A stretch of 8,400 nt of DNA from JBEHWX01 sp048498995 (lineage in GTDB: Bacteria > Bacteroidota > Ignavibacteria > OLB7). Shown piece after piece: positions 1 to 6,575 of this stretch (positions within the stretch are counted from its first letter, which is position 1; every line of letters begins with the position of its first letter). Position numbers and translations under genes: made by a program. A model generated the notes under the pieces. It saw nothing but the letters and a program-made list of their open reading frames with translations. It ran no database searches and was not told the origin of the DNA. Where the stretch lies: positions 1 to 8,400 of the forward strand of contig JBEHWX010000163.1 of the NCBI GenBank assembly GCA_048498995.1. Direction: 5' to 3'.

Positions 1-32
1 ACCCTACCCCCGGCGCCCCGATCCCGTCACGA

Positions 33-46
33 CATGCCATGGCATG
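33..46. promoter_or_regulatory. 14-bp perfect palindrome upstream of the first methyltransferase
   Basis: CATGCCATGGCATG is identical to its own reverse complement. It ends 11 bases before the ribosome binding site and 25 bases before the ATG of the gene at 72. Its position would suit an operator for a dimeric regulator, or a small RNA structure near the start, but no second copy or promoter can be seen in the short upstream sequence available. It could be chance. It also contains an ATG at 39 that is in frame with the gene and gives a longer reading, which I do not favour. Confidence 0.25.
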
Positions 47-57
47 GCTTGCATCAT

Positions 58-63
58 GGAGGA
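58..63 (+). promoter_or_regulatory. Ribosome binding site that sets the start at 72
   Basis: GGAGGA lies 8 bases before the ATG at 72. The in-frame ATG at 39 has no comparable site and adds 11 residues unlike the family's N-terminus, so 72 is the preferred start. Confidence 0.75.
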
Positions 64-71
64 ATGTTTCG

Positions 72-695
72 ATGAACACTGACTCTCGCAGAGAACATTG
101 GGAGAGCGTCTACCGCGCAAAGGGGCCGACCGAGGTGAGCTGGTTCGGCGAGCACCTGGATCTCTCGCTCGAGATGATCGCTGCCTCGCCGCTCGGACCG
201 CGTGCCTCGGTGATCGATATCGGCGGAGGCGCCTCCACTCTCGTCGACGATCTCCTCGACCGTGGATATCGGGAGGTGACGGTGCTCGACATCTCCGCCG
301 AGGCGATCGGGCACGCGCGGGAGCGCCTGGGCGCGCGCGCCGCGATGGCCACCTGGATCGTGAGCGATCTGCTGGCCGCCGAGCTTCCGGCCGCCGCCTA
401 CGACATCTGGCACGACCGCGCGGTATTCCACTTCCTGATCGACGCGGCCGATCGGGAGCGCTACCGTGAGCTGCTGCTCGGCGCGCTCCGTCCGGGAGGA
501 GAGGTGGTGATCGCGACCTTCGCCGACGATGGCCCGCTCCGCTGCAGCGGTCTCGACGTGCGCCGCCACGACGCGGCCTCGCTCGCGGCCGAGCTCGGTC
601 CGGAGCTCGAGCTGATCGAGGAGCGGCGCCACACGCACATCACGCCGGCCGGCGGCGAGCAGCGCTTCATCTACTGCCGGTTCCGTCGACGCTGA
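72..695 (+). CDS. Class I SAM-dependent methyltransferase
   Basis: The 207-residue product is a complete small Rossmann-fold methyltransferase, probably cytosolic. Motif I is VIDIGGGAS at residues 47-55, the glycine-rich loop that holds S-adenosylmethionine. The acidic end of strand 2 is VLDIS at 71-75, Asp99 follows the third strand, and the motif IV region reads WHDRAVFHFL at 113-122. RPGG at 140-143 is the usual post-motif turn. The N-terminal W-x-x-x-Y and SWF segments, and the C-terminal run from DGPLRCSGL to TPAGGEQRF, match a widespread family of about 200-residue bacterial methyltransferases of unknown substrate. The family assignment is firm; the acceptor molecule cannot be inferred. 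The next gene starts 46 bases downstream on the same strand, so they may be co-transcribed, but nothing links their functions. Confidence 0.9.
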   Translation: MNTDSRREHWESVYRAKGPTEVSWFGEHLDLSLEMIAASPLGPRASVIDIGGGASTLVDDLLDRGYREVTVLDISAEAIGHARERLGARAAMATWIVSDLLAAELPAAAYDIWHDRAVFHFLIDAADRERYRELLLGALRPGGEVVIATFADDGPLRCSGLDVRRHDAASLAAELGPELELIEERRHTHITPAGGEQRFIYCRFRRR

Positions 696-741
696 TATCC
701 ACGTCGACACGACACGCCCACACCGCATTCGGGAGACGCAC

Positions 742-1617
742 ATGCAACGCAGGATCGGTCGCGGGGCGCTCTACCTGGCGCTCGGCATCTTTCTCCTCTT
801 CCTTCTTCGACTCGGCTACGGCTATCTCTCCCCCGGCACGCGCGGCGCCGCCGACGCGTCCGACGGCCCCGGAATGTCGACCACCCGGAACAACTATGCC
901 TCCGAGAAGATGGTGGTGAAGCGGAGCATGCGGGAGAGCTACGACGTCAGCCAGAAGTATGAGAAGATCGCCTCCATCCGCTCCCGCACCTCCCGCTTCG
1001 AGCAGGACGAGAAGCGGCTCCGCGCCATGACGACCCGCTACGAGGCGTTGATCCAGTTCGAGCGGAGCACCGGCCTTCCCGGCCGCCGCGCGCTGCAGGT
1101 GGCGATCGGCGTGCCGCCGGAGAAGTTCGACGCGATGGTCGCCGAGCTCAGGAGCATCGGCGAGATCGCCTCGATCAGGATCGATAAGTCCGACCGGACC
1201 AACGAGTTCAAGGAGCTCAACGCCCGGCGCGTCTCCCTCGAGAAGGCGCGCGACGCGCTGGGAGCGTTGAAGGAGCGTGGCGGCGGCATCGACGAATCGA
1301 TCAATCTCGAGGACAAGATTCTCCAGATCGAGGAGTAGCTCCAGGACCTCGGGGTCAAGCTCGGGGCGTACGATCAGGAGAACGAGTTCTGCACGGTGAA
1401 GTACGTATTGGCCGAGCGCGGAAGCACGGTGGCCGACATCCCGCTGTCGCATCGGATCAGGGTGGCCGCCGCCTGGACGGCCAAGTACGCCGCGCTGGGG
1501 CTTGGCATCGCGGGTGCGGGGCTTCTCTTCCTGCTGCTCATGACGCTCCTGCTGGAGAAGCTCCGGTGGATCCCGACCGCCGCCGCCGGCCGGACGAGCG
1601 ACACGGCCGGCGAGTGA
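742..1617 (+). pseudogene. DUF4349-type membrane protein interrupted by an in-frame TAG
   Basis: A GGAG box at 732-735 precedes the ATG. The reading frame runs 198 codons to TAG at 1336-1338, then continues without another stop to TGA at 1615-1617, for 292 codons including both stops. The first part has a membrane segment or signal anchor at residues 8-29 and a DUF4349-like region with VAIGVPPEKFDAMVAELRSIGEI at about 120-142, followed by a coiled coil. The part after the TAG resumes in the same register with LQDLGVKLGAYDQENEFCTVKY and then a C-terminal membrane helix (about residues 245-268). DUF4349 proteins normally have all these parts in one chain, with a helical hairpin between the periplasmic domain and the terminal helix. 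The amber codon falls inside that coiled coil, where Glu is likely (GAG to TAG is one base). The upstream fragment alone would lack its C-terminal anchor. It may be a young pseudogene, a sequencing or assembly error, or, less likely, a read-through gene. The function of DUF4349 is not established. Confidence 0.8.
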
Positions 1618-1663
1618 GCGCCCGGGCACCGGAGCCGGTCGACACAATCTCGGATTCACGCAC

Positions 1664-1670
1664 GGAGGAG
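1664..1670 (+). promoter_or_regulatory. Ribosome binding site that sets the start at 1677
   Basis: GGAGGAG lies 6 bases before ATG 1677. The open frame reaches back to 1566 inside the preceding gene, but those 37 extra residues are Arg/Pro-rich and unlike the family. Confidence 0.8.
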
Positions 1671-1676
1671 CCGAAC

Positions 1677-2393
1677 ATGCCATCCCCCTTCCTCACGGCC
1701 GCCTGGCGCGACCTGGTGATGCTCAACTACGCGATCGATCCCGGACTGCTGGCGCCGCTGGTGCCGGCCGGCACGGAGCTCGACGCGTGGGACGGCACCA
1801 CCTACGTCAGCGTGGTCGGCTTCCTCTTTCTCGACACGCGCGTGCTCGGCCTGCCGATCCCGTTCCACCGGAACTTCGAGGAGGTGAACCTCCGCTTCTA
1901 CGTCCGCCGGATGGTCGATGGCCAGACGCGGCGCGGCGTGGTGTTCGTCAAGGAGATCGTGCCGCGGCCGGCGATCGCCCTCACCGCGCGCCTTCTCTAC
2001 AACGAGCCGTACGTGTCGCACCCGATGCGCCACTCGCCGCGCGTCGCGTCATCCCCGAGGGAGATCTCCTACGGCTGGCACCGGGAGGGAGTCTGGGAAG
2101 AGCTCCGCGCGCGGATCGAGGGGGAGCCGGCGCCGCTGGCCCCCGGCTCCGAGGAGGAATTCATCACCGAGCATTACTGGGGCTATACCCGGCAGCGGGA
2201 CGGCGGCACCATCGAATATCGCGTCGAGCATCCCTCGTGGCGCGTCTGGCGAGCGCTCGACGCGTCGCTCGATGCCGATATCCCCTCCCTCTACGGCGAG
2301 ACCTTTCGCGCAACGCTCGCGGCGCCGCCGAGCTCGGCGTTCGTGGCCGACGGCTCCCCCGTTGCCGTCCATCCCGGCAAGCGCATCCGGTGA
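1677..2393 (+). CDS. DUF2071 (YqjF-like) family protein
   Basis: This 238-residue protein is a full-length member of the DUF2071/YqjF family, whose biochemical role is not established; the fold resembles small ligand-binding beta-rich proteins. The family pattern is clear. The N-terminus reads FLTAAWRDLVMLNYAID (residues 5-21), then a leucine/proline stretch with PAGTELDAWDG (30-40), YVSVVGF (43-49), a segment with HRNFEEVNLRFYVRR (64-78), and GVVFVKEIVPR (87-97). The second half has EHYWGY (165-170) and SWRVW (187-191), also typical. No signal peptide or membrane helix is seen, so it is probably cytosolic. The gene begins 59 bases after the broken DUF4349 gene with its own strong ribosome binding site. 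Its last codons and stop lie in a 16-base tandem duplication. The family call is strong; function is unknown. Confidence 0.9.
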   Translation: MPSPFLTAAWRDLVMLNYAIDPGLLAPLVPAGTELDAWDGTTYVSVVGFLFLDTRVLGLPIPFHRNFEEVNLRFYVRRMVDGQTRRGVVFVKEIVPRPAIALTARLLYNEPYVSHPMRHSPRVASSPREISYGWHREGVWEELRARIEGEPAPLAPGSEEEFITEHYWGYTRQRDGGTIEYRVEHPSWRVWRALDASLDADIPSLYGETFRATLAAPPSSAFVADGSPVAVHPGKRIR

Positions 2394-2416
2394 TCCGATG
2401 AGCCGGTGATCCGATG
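2387..2416. repeat. Short tandem duplication at the end of the DUF2071 gene
   Basis: CCGGTGATCCGATG occurs at 2387-2400 and again at 2403-2416, separated by AG, giving a 16-base period. The first copy carries the gene's last Arg codon and its TGA stop; the second lies just outside the gene. This looks like a small slippage duplication with no evident function. Confidence 0.8.
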
Positions 2417-2735
2417 CTCGTCACGATGCCTTCCCACGCGGAGGCCGCTCCGCGCTCAAACATGGCGGGATATTCCGACACGATTTCCGGGATCGGGGAG
2501 TCGGCGAGGTTGGCTATTATTGGCGCCCGATCGATGCCGCCTCCGCGGTAACGAAGGCCGGCGCCCCGAGCGTATCGCCGCGCGCCGGTTCCTCCAGGGA
2601 GTGCCCACGCCGCCCGAGGCGATCGGCCATGCTCCGAAGCGGCGGTTCTTTCCTCACGTCTCATCCGGCACCGGCCGCGTCGCGGTCCGGCCGGCGGCTC
2701 GACGACTCCACGAAACGACAGCGGATTCATTCTCG
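2394..2735. other. 342-base gap without a convincing gene
   Basis: The plus-strand frame of the following methyltransferase stays open back to 2406, but the translation is Arg/Pro-rich, lacks any recognisable domain, and has no ribosome binding site. The minus-strand open frame here continues antisense through the DUF2071 gene and also looks spurious. The gap holds the second copy of a short duplication, a 7-bp hairpin at 2437-2454, and an AT-rich TATTAT at 2515-2520 that could be a -10 element but has no acceptable -35 partner 16 to 18 bases upstream. A promoter for the genes at 2736-4871 probably lies here, but I cannot place it. Confidence 0.5.
2437..2454 (+). terminator. Possible weak terminator hairpin after the DUF2071 gene
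   Basis: CGCGGAG pairs with CTCCGCG across a GCCG loop, a perfect 7-bp GC-rich stem starting 44 bases after the DUF2071 stop. No T-run follows, so intrinsic termination would be weak. The position between two transcription units is its main support. Confidence 0.3.
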
Positions 2736-3485
2736 ATGAACGGACACGATTTCTGGCCGATTATAGAACGGGATCATCAGATCCAGAACCCCACATCTCC
2801 CGACAAGCTCACGCTGCTGGCCGATTACTGCCGCATCGATGACGGCACGCGCGTTCTCGATGTCGGCTGCGGCAAGGGATGGCTGCTCCGCAGCTGGGCC
2901 GAGGCGTGGGAGATCGAGGGGACCGGCCTGGAGATCAACCCGACGTTCGTCGCCGAGGCCGAGGCGCACGCGGCCGCCGACGGGCTCGATGAGAAGCTCC
3001 GCTTCGTGGAGGGACCCGCGCTCTCGTTCGAGCCGGATGAGGAAGGATACGATGTGGTGCTCTGCATCGGCGCCACCTTCGCGCTCGGTCCGTTCGAGGA
3101 GACCATCCGCTGGATGCGCCGCGCGCTCCGTCCGGGGGGCACGCTCGCCGTCGGCGAGGCGTTCTTCCGACAGCAGCCCCCGGCCGACGTGGTCGCCGCC
3201 GGGATCGTGAAGGAGAACGAGTACCTGCAACTGCACGACATCCTCGGCGAGCTTGAGCGCCAGCGTCTGGAGCTGACCGGGGTGATCGCCTCCAACGTCG
3301 ACGAATGGGATCATTACTACAGTCAGTGGTGGCGCGCGGCACGGGAGTGGCGCGACGATCATCCCGGAGATCCTCGCGGCGAGGAGATCGGCGCCTGGAT
3401 CGCGCGCGAGCGCGCCAACTACTTCCGCTGGGAGCGCCACTGTCTCGGCTGGGGGATCTTCGTGGCGCGTCCGATGGAGGAGTGA
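2736..3485 (+). CDS. Class I SAM-dependent methyltransferase
   Basis: With the ATG at 2736 the product is 249 residues and starts MNGHDFWPIIERDHQIQNP, a pattern typical of one methyltransferase family; longer readings add 110 unrelated residues. Motif I is VLDVGCGKG at 40-48, the strand-2 acidic residue is Glu67 in GLEINP, motif IV is YDVVLCIGATFAL at 105-117, and RPGG is at 132-135. After the core comes an alpha-helical region with several aromatics (HYYSQWW at 193-199, NYFRWERH at 228-235) that may shape the acceptor site. The substrate is not recognisable. The ribosome binding site is weak: AGCGGA at 2720-2725, 10 bases upstream. The acetyltransferase gene starts 5 bases after the stop, so the two are almost certainly co-transcribed. 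The fold is sure; the start is likely; the substrate is unknown. Confidence 0.88.
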   Translation: MNGHDFWPIIERDHQIQNPTSPDKLTLLADYCRIDDGTRVLDVGCGKGWLLRSWAEAWEIEGTGLEINPTFVAEAEAHAAADGLDEKLRFVEGPALSFEPDEEGYDVVLCIGATFALGPFEETIRWMRRALRPGGTLAVGEAFFRQQPPADVVAAGIVKENEYLQLHDILGELERQRLELTGVIASNVDEWDHYYSQWWRAAREWRDDHPGDPRGEEIGAWIARERANYFRWERHCLGWGIFVARPMEE

Positions 3486-3490
3486 TCAGG

Positions 3491-4126
3491 ATGAGCATCG
3501 AGAGCACGACATCCACGCCGGTTCAGGCTGGACCCGAGACTCCCGACGGAGTCCGCTTCCGCACGGAGCGTCTGTTCCTCTGCGAGTGGACCGGCCGGGA
3601 GCTTCCGGAGCTTCGCGCCATCGCGACCGATCCCCGCGTGATGCGCTACATCGGCACCGGCGAAACCTGGAGCGACGATCGGATCGAGCGCTTCATCGCG
3701 CGGCAGGTGGCGCGCGCCGCCGAGGGGGAGCCGCTCCTCTGGAAGATCGTGGAGCGCCCCGGCGAGCCGATGATCGGCTTCTGCGGACTCCAGCCGCTGC
3801 TGGCCACCGGCACCACGGAGATCGGCTGGTGGCTCACCCCCTCCCGATGGGGACACGGCTTGGCGACCGAGGCGGCGCGCGTGGTGCTTGCCCACGCGCT
3901 CGACACGCTCCGGCTTCCTCAGGTGGTCGCCATCGTTCAGGAGCCGAACCATGCCTCGCGCCGCGTGGCCGAGAGGATCGGCCTCGGCTTCGTCGGCATC
4001 ATTCCCTACGGCGATCTCGGCGGAGCCCCGCCGCTGGTCCCGATCGCCTTCTATGCGTCCGACGGCCGCCCGCCGCGCGGCCCGCACGCCACATCCCTCC
4101 CGGAGCGACACGACCATGGCTCGTAG
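3491..4126 (+). CDS. GNAT-family N-acetyltransferase, RimJ/RimL-like
   Basis: The 211-residue protein fits the Acetyltransf_3 (RimJ/RimL) branch of GNAT enzymes, which move an acetyl group from acetyl-CoA to an amine on a protein N-terminus, antibiotic or metabolite. The family's opening TERL is at residues 26-29, the beta-4 strand IGWWLTP at 111-117 leads into the acetyl-CoA loop RWGHGLATEA at 119-128, and the late motif EPNHASRRVAERIGLGFVG at 151-169 is the classic Asn-x-x-Ser/Ala-x-x-x-x-x-x-Lys/Arg-x-Gly-F region. About 20 N-terminal and 25 C-terminal residues appear disordered. GGAGGAG at 3476-3482, within the end of the preceding gene, is its ribosome binding site, which implies translational coupling. 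It ends in TAG, and its last 11 bases overlap the start of the next gene. The acceptor is unknown. Confidence 0.9.
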   Translation: MSIESTTSTPVQAGPETPDGVRFRTERLFLCEWTGRELPELRAIATDPRVMRYIGTGETWSDDRIERFIARQVARAAEGEPLLWKIVERPGEPMIGFCGLQPLLATGTTEIGWWLTPSRWGHGLATEAARVVLAHALDTLRLPQVVAIVQEPNHASRRVAERIGLGFVGIIPYGDLGGAPPLVPIAFYASDGRPPRGPHATSLPERHDHGS

Positions 4127-4871
4127 ACGACGCGGCCGCATCGGCAAATATCTCTTCCTCATGGTGATCGCCGCCGCGGCGTTCGTGCTGCTCCAGCAGC
4201 GCCGGCATGCCGCGCGACCCGATACCTCTCCGCCGCCGGCCGCCGGACTCCCCGACATGGCGGTGAAGCCGAAACCGGTCTCCCTCCCCTTTCACGACTG
4301 CCCTCCCGAGGGAGATGGGGGCGATCCGATCCTGAACCGCCTCAAGAACCGGAGCGACGAGGGGAGCTACGTCCCGGTGGCGCACGAGGCGATCCTCAAG
4401 CTCCCCTGGCCGAAGCGCATCGAGCGCCGCGATCGCGACAACTGGTCGGCCGCCGACGCGCGGCAGGTGGCCCGGTACGAGGGAATCCCGATCTCGGTGG
4501 AAGGGTATCTGGCCGGCGCCAAGGAGGAAGGTCCCGAATCCCCCAACTGCCATGGCGAGGACCACGAGTTCCGAGACTATCACATCTGGCTGGTGTCGCA
4601 GCCGACGACCGACAGGAAGAAGTCGATCGTCGTGGAGGTGACGCCGCGTCTGCTGGAGAAGCATCCCGGATGGAACATCAAGCGGCTGCGGGCGATGGTC
4701 AAGAGCGGCGAGCACGTCCGGATCAGCGGCTGGCTGATGCTCGATCCCGAGCATCCCGATCAGGTCGGCAAGACCCGTGGCACCATCTGGGAGATCCATC
4801 CGATCATGCGGATCGAGTCCGAGCGCGGCGGCGCATGGCGCCCGATCGACCAGCAGCGGATGCTCCCGTAA
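4116..4871 (+). CDS. Membrane-anchored conserved protein of unknown function
   Basis: This 251-residue protein starts inside the end of the acetyltransferase gene (11-base overlap) with GGAG at 4102-4105. Six of the first eight residues are basic or follow Arg (MARRRRGRIG), then a hydrophobic helix at about 11-27 and a Pro-rich linker to about 56, so it is probably a membrane anchor with the rest outside the cytoplasm. The main domain (about 57-240) has segments that look conserved: FHDCPPEG (59-66), DPILNRLKNRSD (70-81), GIPISVEGYLAG (123-134), CHGEDHEFRDYHIWLV (145-160), VEVTPR (173-178), VRISGWLMLDPEH (201-213) and TIWEIHPIMRIE (223-234). I recall similar hypothetical proteins in several bacterial phyla, and the strand-rich pattern around the GYL and SGWLM segments suggests an OB-like fold. 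Cys145, His147, His150 and His156 could bind metal; that is inference. No enzymatic role can be assigned. Confidence 0.8.
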   Translation: MARRRRGRIGKYLFLMVIAAAAFVLLQQRRHAARPDTSPPPAAGLPDMAVKPKPVSLPFHDCPPEGDGGDPILNRLKNRSDEGSYVPVAHEAILKLPWPKRIERRDRDNWSAADARQVARYEGIPISVEGYLAGAKEEGPESPNCHGEDHEFRDYHIWLVSQPTTDRKKSIVVEVTPRLLEKHPGWNIKRLRAMVKSGEHVRISGWLMLDPEHPDQVGKTRGTIWEIHPIMRIESERGGAWRPIDQQRMLP

Positions 4872-4928
4872 CACCGGCCCGGCTGACGAGTGCTCCGGCC
4901 GTGAGCATCGACCATGGCATTCACCGAT

Positions 4929-4933
4929 GGAGG
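4929..4933 (+). promoter_or_regulatory. Ribosome binding site favouring the start at 4938
   Basis: GGAGG lies 4 bases before ATG 4938, a slightly short spacing. The in-frame ATG at 4914 has no comparable site and would place this motif inside the coding region. Confidence 0.6.
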
Positions 4934-4937
4934 CCAG

Positions 4938-5138
4938 ATGAAGAAAGCGGTTCGACTTCGGGTCACACTCTGGGCGCGCGGGGATGACGCCCCGCCCCAC
5001 GATTTCGCCGCGTCGTCGATCGACGCGGTGCGGCGCCTTATCGAGGAGGCGGCCGGCAGCCTGAAGGATCTCTCCCTCTCGATCGAGAAGATCGTCGAGG
5101 ATGATGACTACGACAGCGACGAGGAGGAAACATCATGA
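4938..5138 (+). CDS. Small protein with strongly acidic C-terminal tail, unknown function
   Basis: The 66-residue product begins MKKAVRLRVTLWARG, probably a beta strand, followed by a helix at about 27-39 (SIDAVRRLIEEAAG) and a second strand at 44-53. It ends in an acidic tail in which 9 of residues 54-64 are Asp or Glu. No signal peptide or membrane segment is seen. I do not recognise a named family. The ATG of the hydrolase gene overlaps its TGA in an ATGA arrangement, so the two are translationally coupled and probably made together. The acidic tail might mediate binding to a basic partner, but this is only a guess. Codon use matches its neighbours, and the tight overlap argues that it is a real gene. 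ATG 4914 is an alternative start that would give 74 residues. Confidence 0.75.
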   Translation: MKKAVRLRVTLWARGDDAPPHDFAASSIDAVRRLIEEAAGSLKDLSLSIEKIVEDDDYDSDEEETS

Positions 5139-5980
5139 CACTTGAGACCATCGTCGCCCAGATCCCGGTGACGCTCGAGCCGGAACGGAATCTGGCCGCC
5201 ATCGCCGGCGTGATGGAGCAGGCGGAGCCGGATACGCTCCTCCTCTTTCCCGAGGGAGCGCTCTCCGGCTACGACGAGCCCCTGTCGTTTCTGACCGATC
5301 TCGACCCGCGCCGCGTCGACACGGCGCTCGTGGAGCTGCGGGATCTGGCGCGCGAGCGGCGGCTCCATCTCGTGGTCAGCACACTCCTGAAGGAGCACGG
5401 CAACTGGTATATCGTCGCGATCTACGCCGGGCCTCGAGGCGAATCCTGGATCTACAGAAAGATCAACCTCGCTCCTGAGGAACGGGAGTACGTGACGCCC
5501 GGCTCCTCCCTTCCGCTGCTGAGCATCCGCACCGAACGGGGAACGCTCACCGCCGGCGTGCAGCTCTGCCGCGAAGTCCGATTCCCCGAGGGATGGCGCG
5601 CGCTGGCGCGTGCCGGCGCCGAGGTGCTCCTCCTTCCGGCCTGGTCGGTCGGCCCCTCCGGAAGCTCCACGGTCTGGCGGAGCCACGCGCTGACGCGCGC
5701 CGCCGAGAACCAGCGTTTTCTGCTGCTGGCCAACGCGGCCACGCCCCGCACCGAAAGCCCGTCGGCGATCATCGCCCCCGATGGCCGGTTCATCGCCGAG
5801 GAGGGGACCGGCGCCACGGCGCTGCTGCGCGCCACGCTCGACCTCTCGACCATCGGCCACGCATATCACCGCGAGATCCGCGACGACATTCCCCTCATCC
5901 GGTCGGACGACGCGCGCCATCAACCGATCGATGCGGCGGCCGGCCTTATCGCTGACGCGGCCGGACGGGGCCAGGCGTGA
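5135..5980 (+). CDS. Carbon-nitrogen hydrolase (nitrilase superfamily)
   Basis: The 281-residue protein is a cytosolic-type nitrilase-superfamily enzyme; members cut non-peptide C-N bonds in amides, carbamoyl compounds or nitriles with a Glu-Lys-Cys triad. All three are present: Glu40 in LLFPEGALSGY, Lys109 in YRKINLAPEE, and Cys145 in QLCREVRFPEGWR. A further Glu in the LAPEERE stretch (115-118) fits the superfamily's second structural glutamate. AGAEVLLLPAW (160-170) and a late ENQRFLLLANA (191-201) followed by SAIIAPDGR (210-218) are also standard. The length is normal for a stand-alone amidase-type member, and nothing is missing. The Cys-Arg-Glu-Val-Arg-Phe-Pro-Glu nucleophile context is typical of predicted amidohydrolases, but the substrate is open. 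It overlaps the small gene before it and the kinase-like gene after it by 4 bases each, so the three form one coupled unit. Confidence 0.92.
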   Translation: MTLETIVAQIPVTLEPERNLAAIAGVMEQAEPDTLLLFPEGALSGYDEPLSFLTDLDPRRVDTALVELRDLARERRLHLVVSTLLKEHGNWYIVAIYAGPRGESWIYRKINLAPEEREYVTPGSSLPLLSIRTERGTLTAGVQLCREVRFPEGWRALARAGAEVLLLPAWSVGPSGSSTVWRSHALTRAAENQRFLLLANAATPRTESPSAIIAPDGRFIAEEGTGATALLRATLDLSTIGHAYHREIRDDIPLIRSDDARHQPIDAAAGLIADAAGRGQA

Positions 5981-6483
5981 TCGTCCTGATCAACGGCCCC
6001 CTCGGCGTGGGCAAGACCAGCGCGGCCTGGGAAGTGCTGGAGCGCCTCGAGCGTGGAGCGATGCTCGACGTGGATCACATTGTGGCGATTCATCCCTTCG
6101 ATGTCTACGACCGCGACCAGCTCGACTACGCGTTTCGGACCGTGGCGCTTCTGGCGCGGCACCACGTCGAAAGCGGCTATCCCGATCTGGTGATCGACTG
6201 GGTGATCGAGCGCGCCGACGATCACGCGCGCCTGGTGGAGCGGCTGGCCCCGCTTTCGCCGCCGCTGATCGCCGTCCACTTGACGGCATCGCTCCAGACG
6301 ATTCGGGAGCGGGTGCGCGCGCGGAACCGGCGGGGCGTCGACTGGGAGCTCGACCGGGCCGCGCGGCTGACGCGGATCCTCGACGAGGCCGGGCCCGGCG
6401 CTGAGCTCGGCGTCAGGATCGACACCACGGAGCTCGCCACTTCCCGGGTCGTCGACGAGATTCTCGCCCTCCGCGGCTCCTGA
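5977..6483 (+). CDS. P-loop kinase-like NTPase
   Basis: The 168-residue protein starts with GTG at 5977, overlapping the hydrolase stop as GTGA, so translation probably depends on coupling. It opens with a strand and a Walker A motif, IVLINGPLGVGKTS (2-15), then LDVDHI at 30-35, which fits the acidic second motif of small nucleoside or metabolite kinases. A long helix with ERVRARNRRG (111-120) is a plausible lid with phosphate-binding arginines. VRIDTTELATSRVVDEIL (146-163) matches the C-terminal end of these folds. This places it with AAA_33/adenylate-kinase-like P-loop proteins of about 170-180 residues. A zeta-toxin or antibiotic phosphotransferase relative is possible but no diagnostic residue supports that. 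The substrate is unknown. A strong hairpin follows 26 bases after the stop, so it appears to be the last gene of the transcript. Confidence 0.85.
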   Translation: MIVLINGPLGVGKTSAAWEVLERLERGAMLDVDHIVAIHPFDVYDRDQLDYAFRTVALLARHHVESGYPDLVIDWVIERADDHARLVERLAPLSPPLIAVHLTASLQTIRERVRARNRRGVDWELDRAARLTRILDEAGPGAELGVRIDTTELATSRVVDEILALRGS

Positions 6484-6509
6484 AGAGGGACTCCGGCATC
6501 CGACATGAG

Positions 6510-6544
6510 AACGGCCGGCGCGAGACATGCTCGCGCCGGCCGTT
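6510..6544. terminator. Perfect 15-bp hairpin between convergent genes
   Basis: AACGGCCGGCGCGAG (6510-6524) pairs perfectly with CTCGCGCCGGCCGTT (6530-6544) over the loop ACATG. It lies between the kinase-like gene on the plus strand and the lipoprotein gene on the minus strand, 26 and 31 bases from their stops. There is no long T-run on either side, but stem stability and placement suit a two-way transcription terminator or a 3'-end stabiliser. Confidence 0.75.
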
Positions 6545-6575
6545 GCCGTTCAATCCCGATTGATTTCCGGATCCG

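Noticed and set aside
1336..1338. Programmed pyrrolysine insertion or a recoded genetic code
   Set aside because: TAG ends the acetyltransferase gene normally, there is no methylamine methyltransferase context, and the site lies in a coiled coil where Glu fits. A point mutation or error is simpler.
1396..1617. Separate small membrane protein starting at GTG 1396
   Set aside because: There is no ribosome binding site, and the homologous-looking sequence begins directly after the TAG at 1339, so it is the 3' part of the interrupted gene.
667..1683. 338-codon minus-strand open frame that spans the TAG-interrupted gene
   Set aside because: Its composition is typical of antisense frames in GC-rich DNA, it shows no domain, and the plus-strand DUF4349 match accounts for the region.
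2406..2735. 110-residue N-terminal extension of the second methyltransferase
   Set aside because: The stretch is Arg/Pro-rich with no domain, and the family's usual N-terminus begins at the ATG at 2736.
3999..5000. 333-codon minus-strand open frame
   Set aside because: It is antisense to the membrane-anchored protein and crosses several gene ends; there is no recognisable domain or ribosome binding site.
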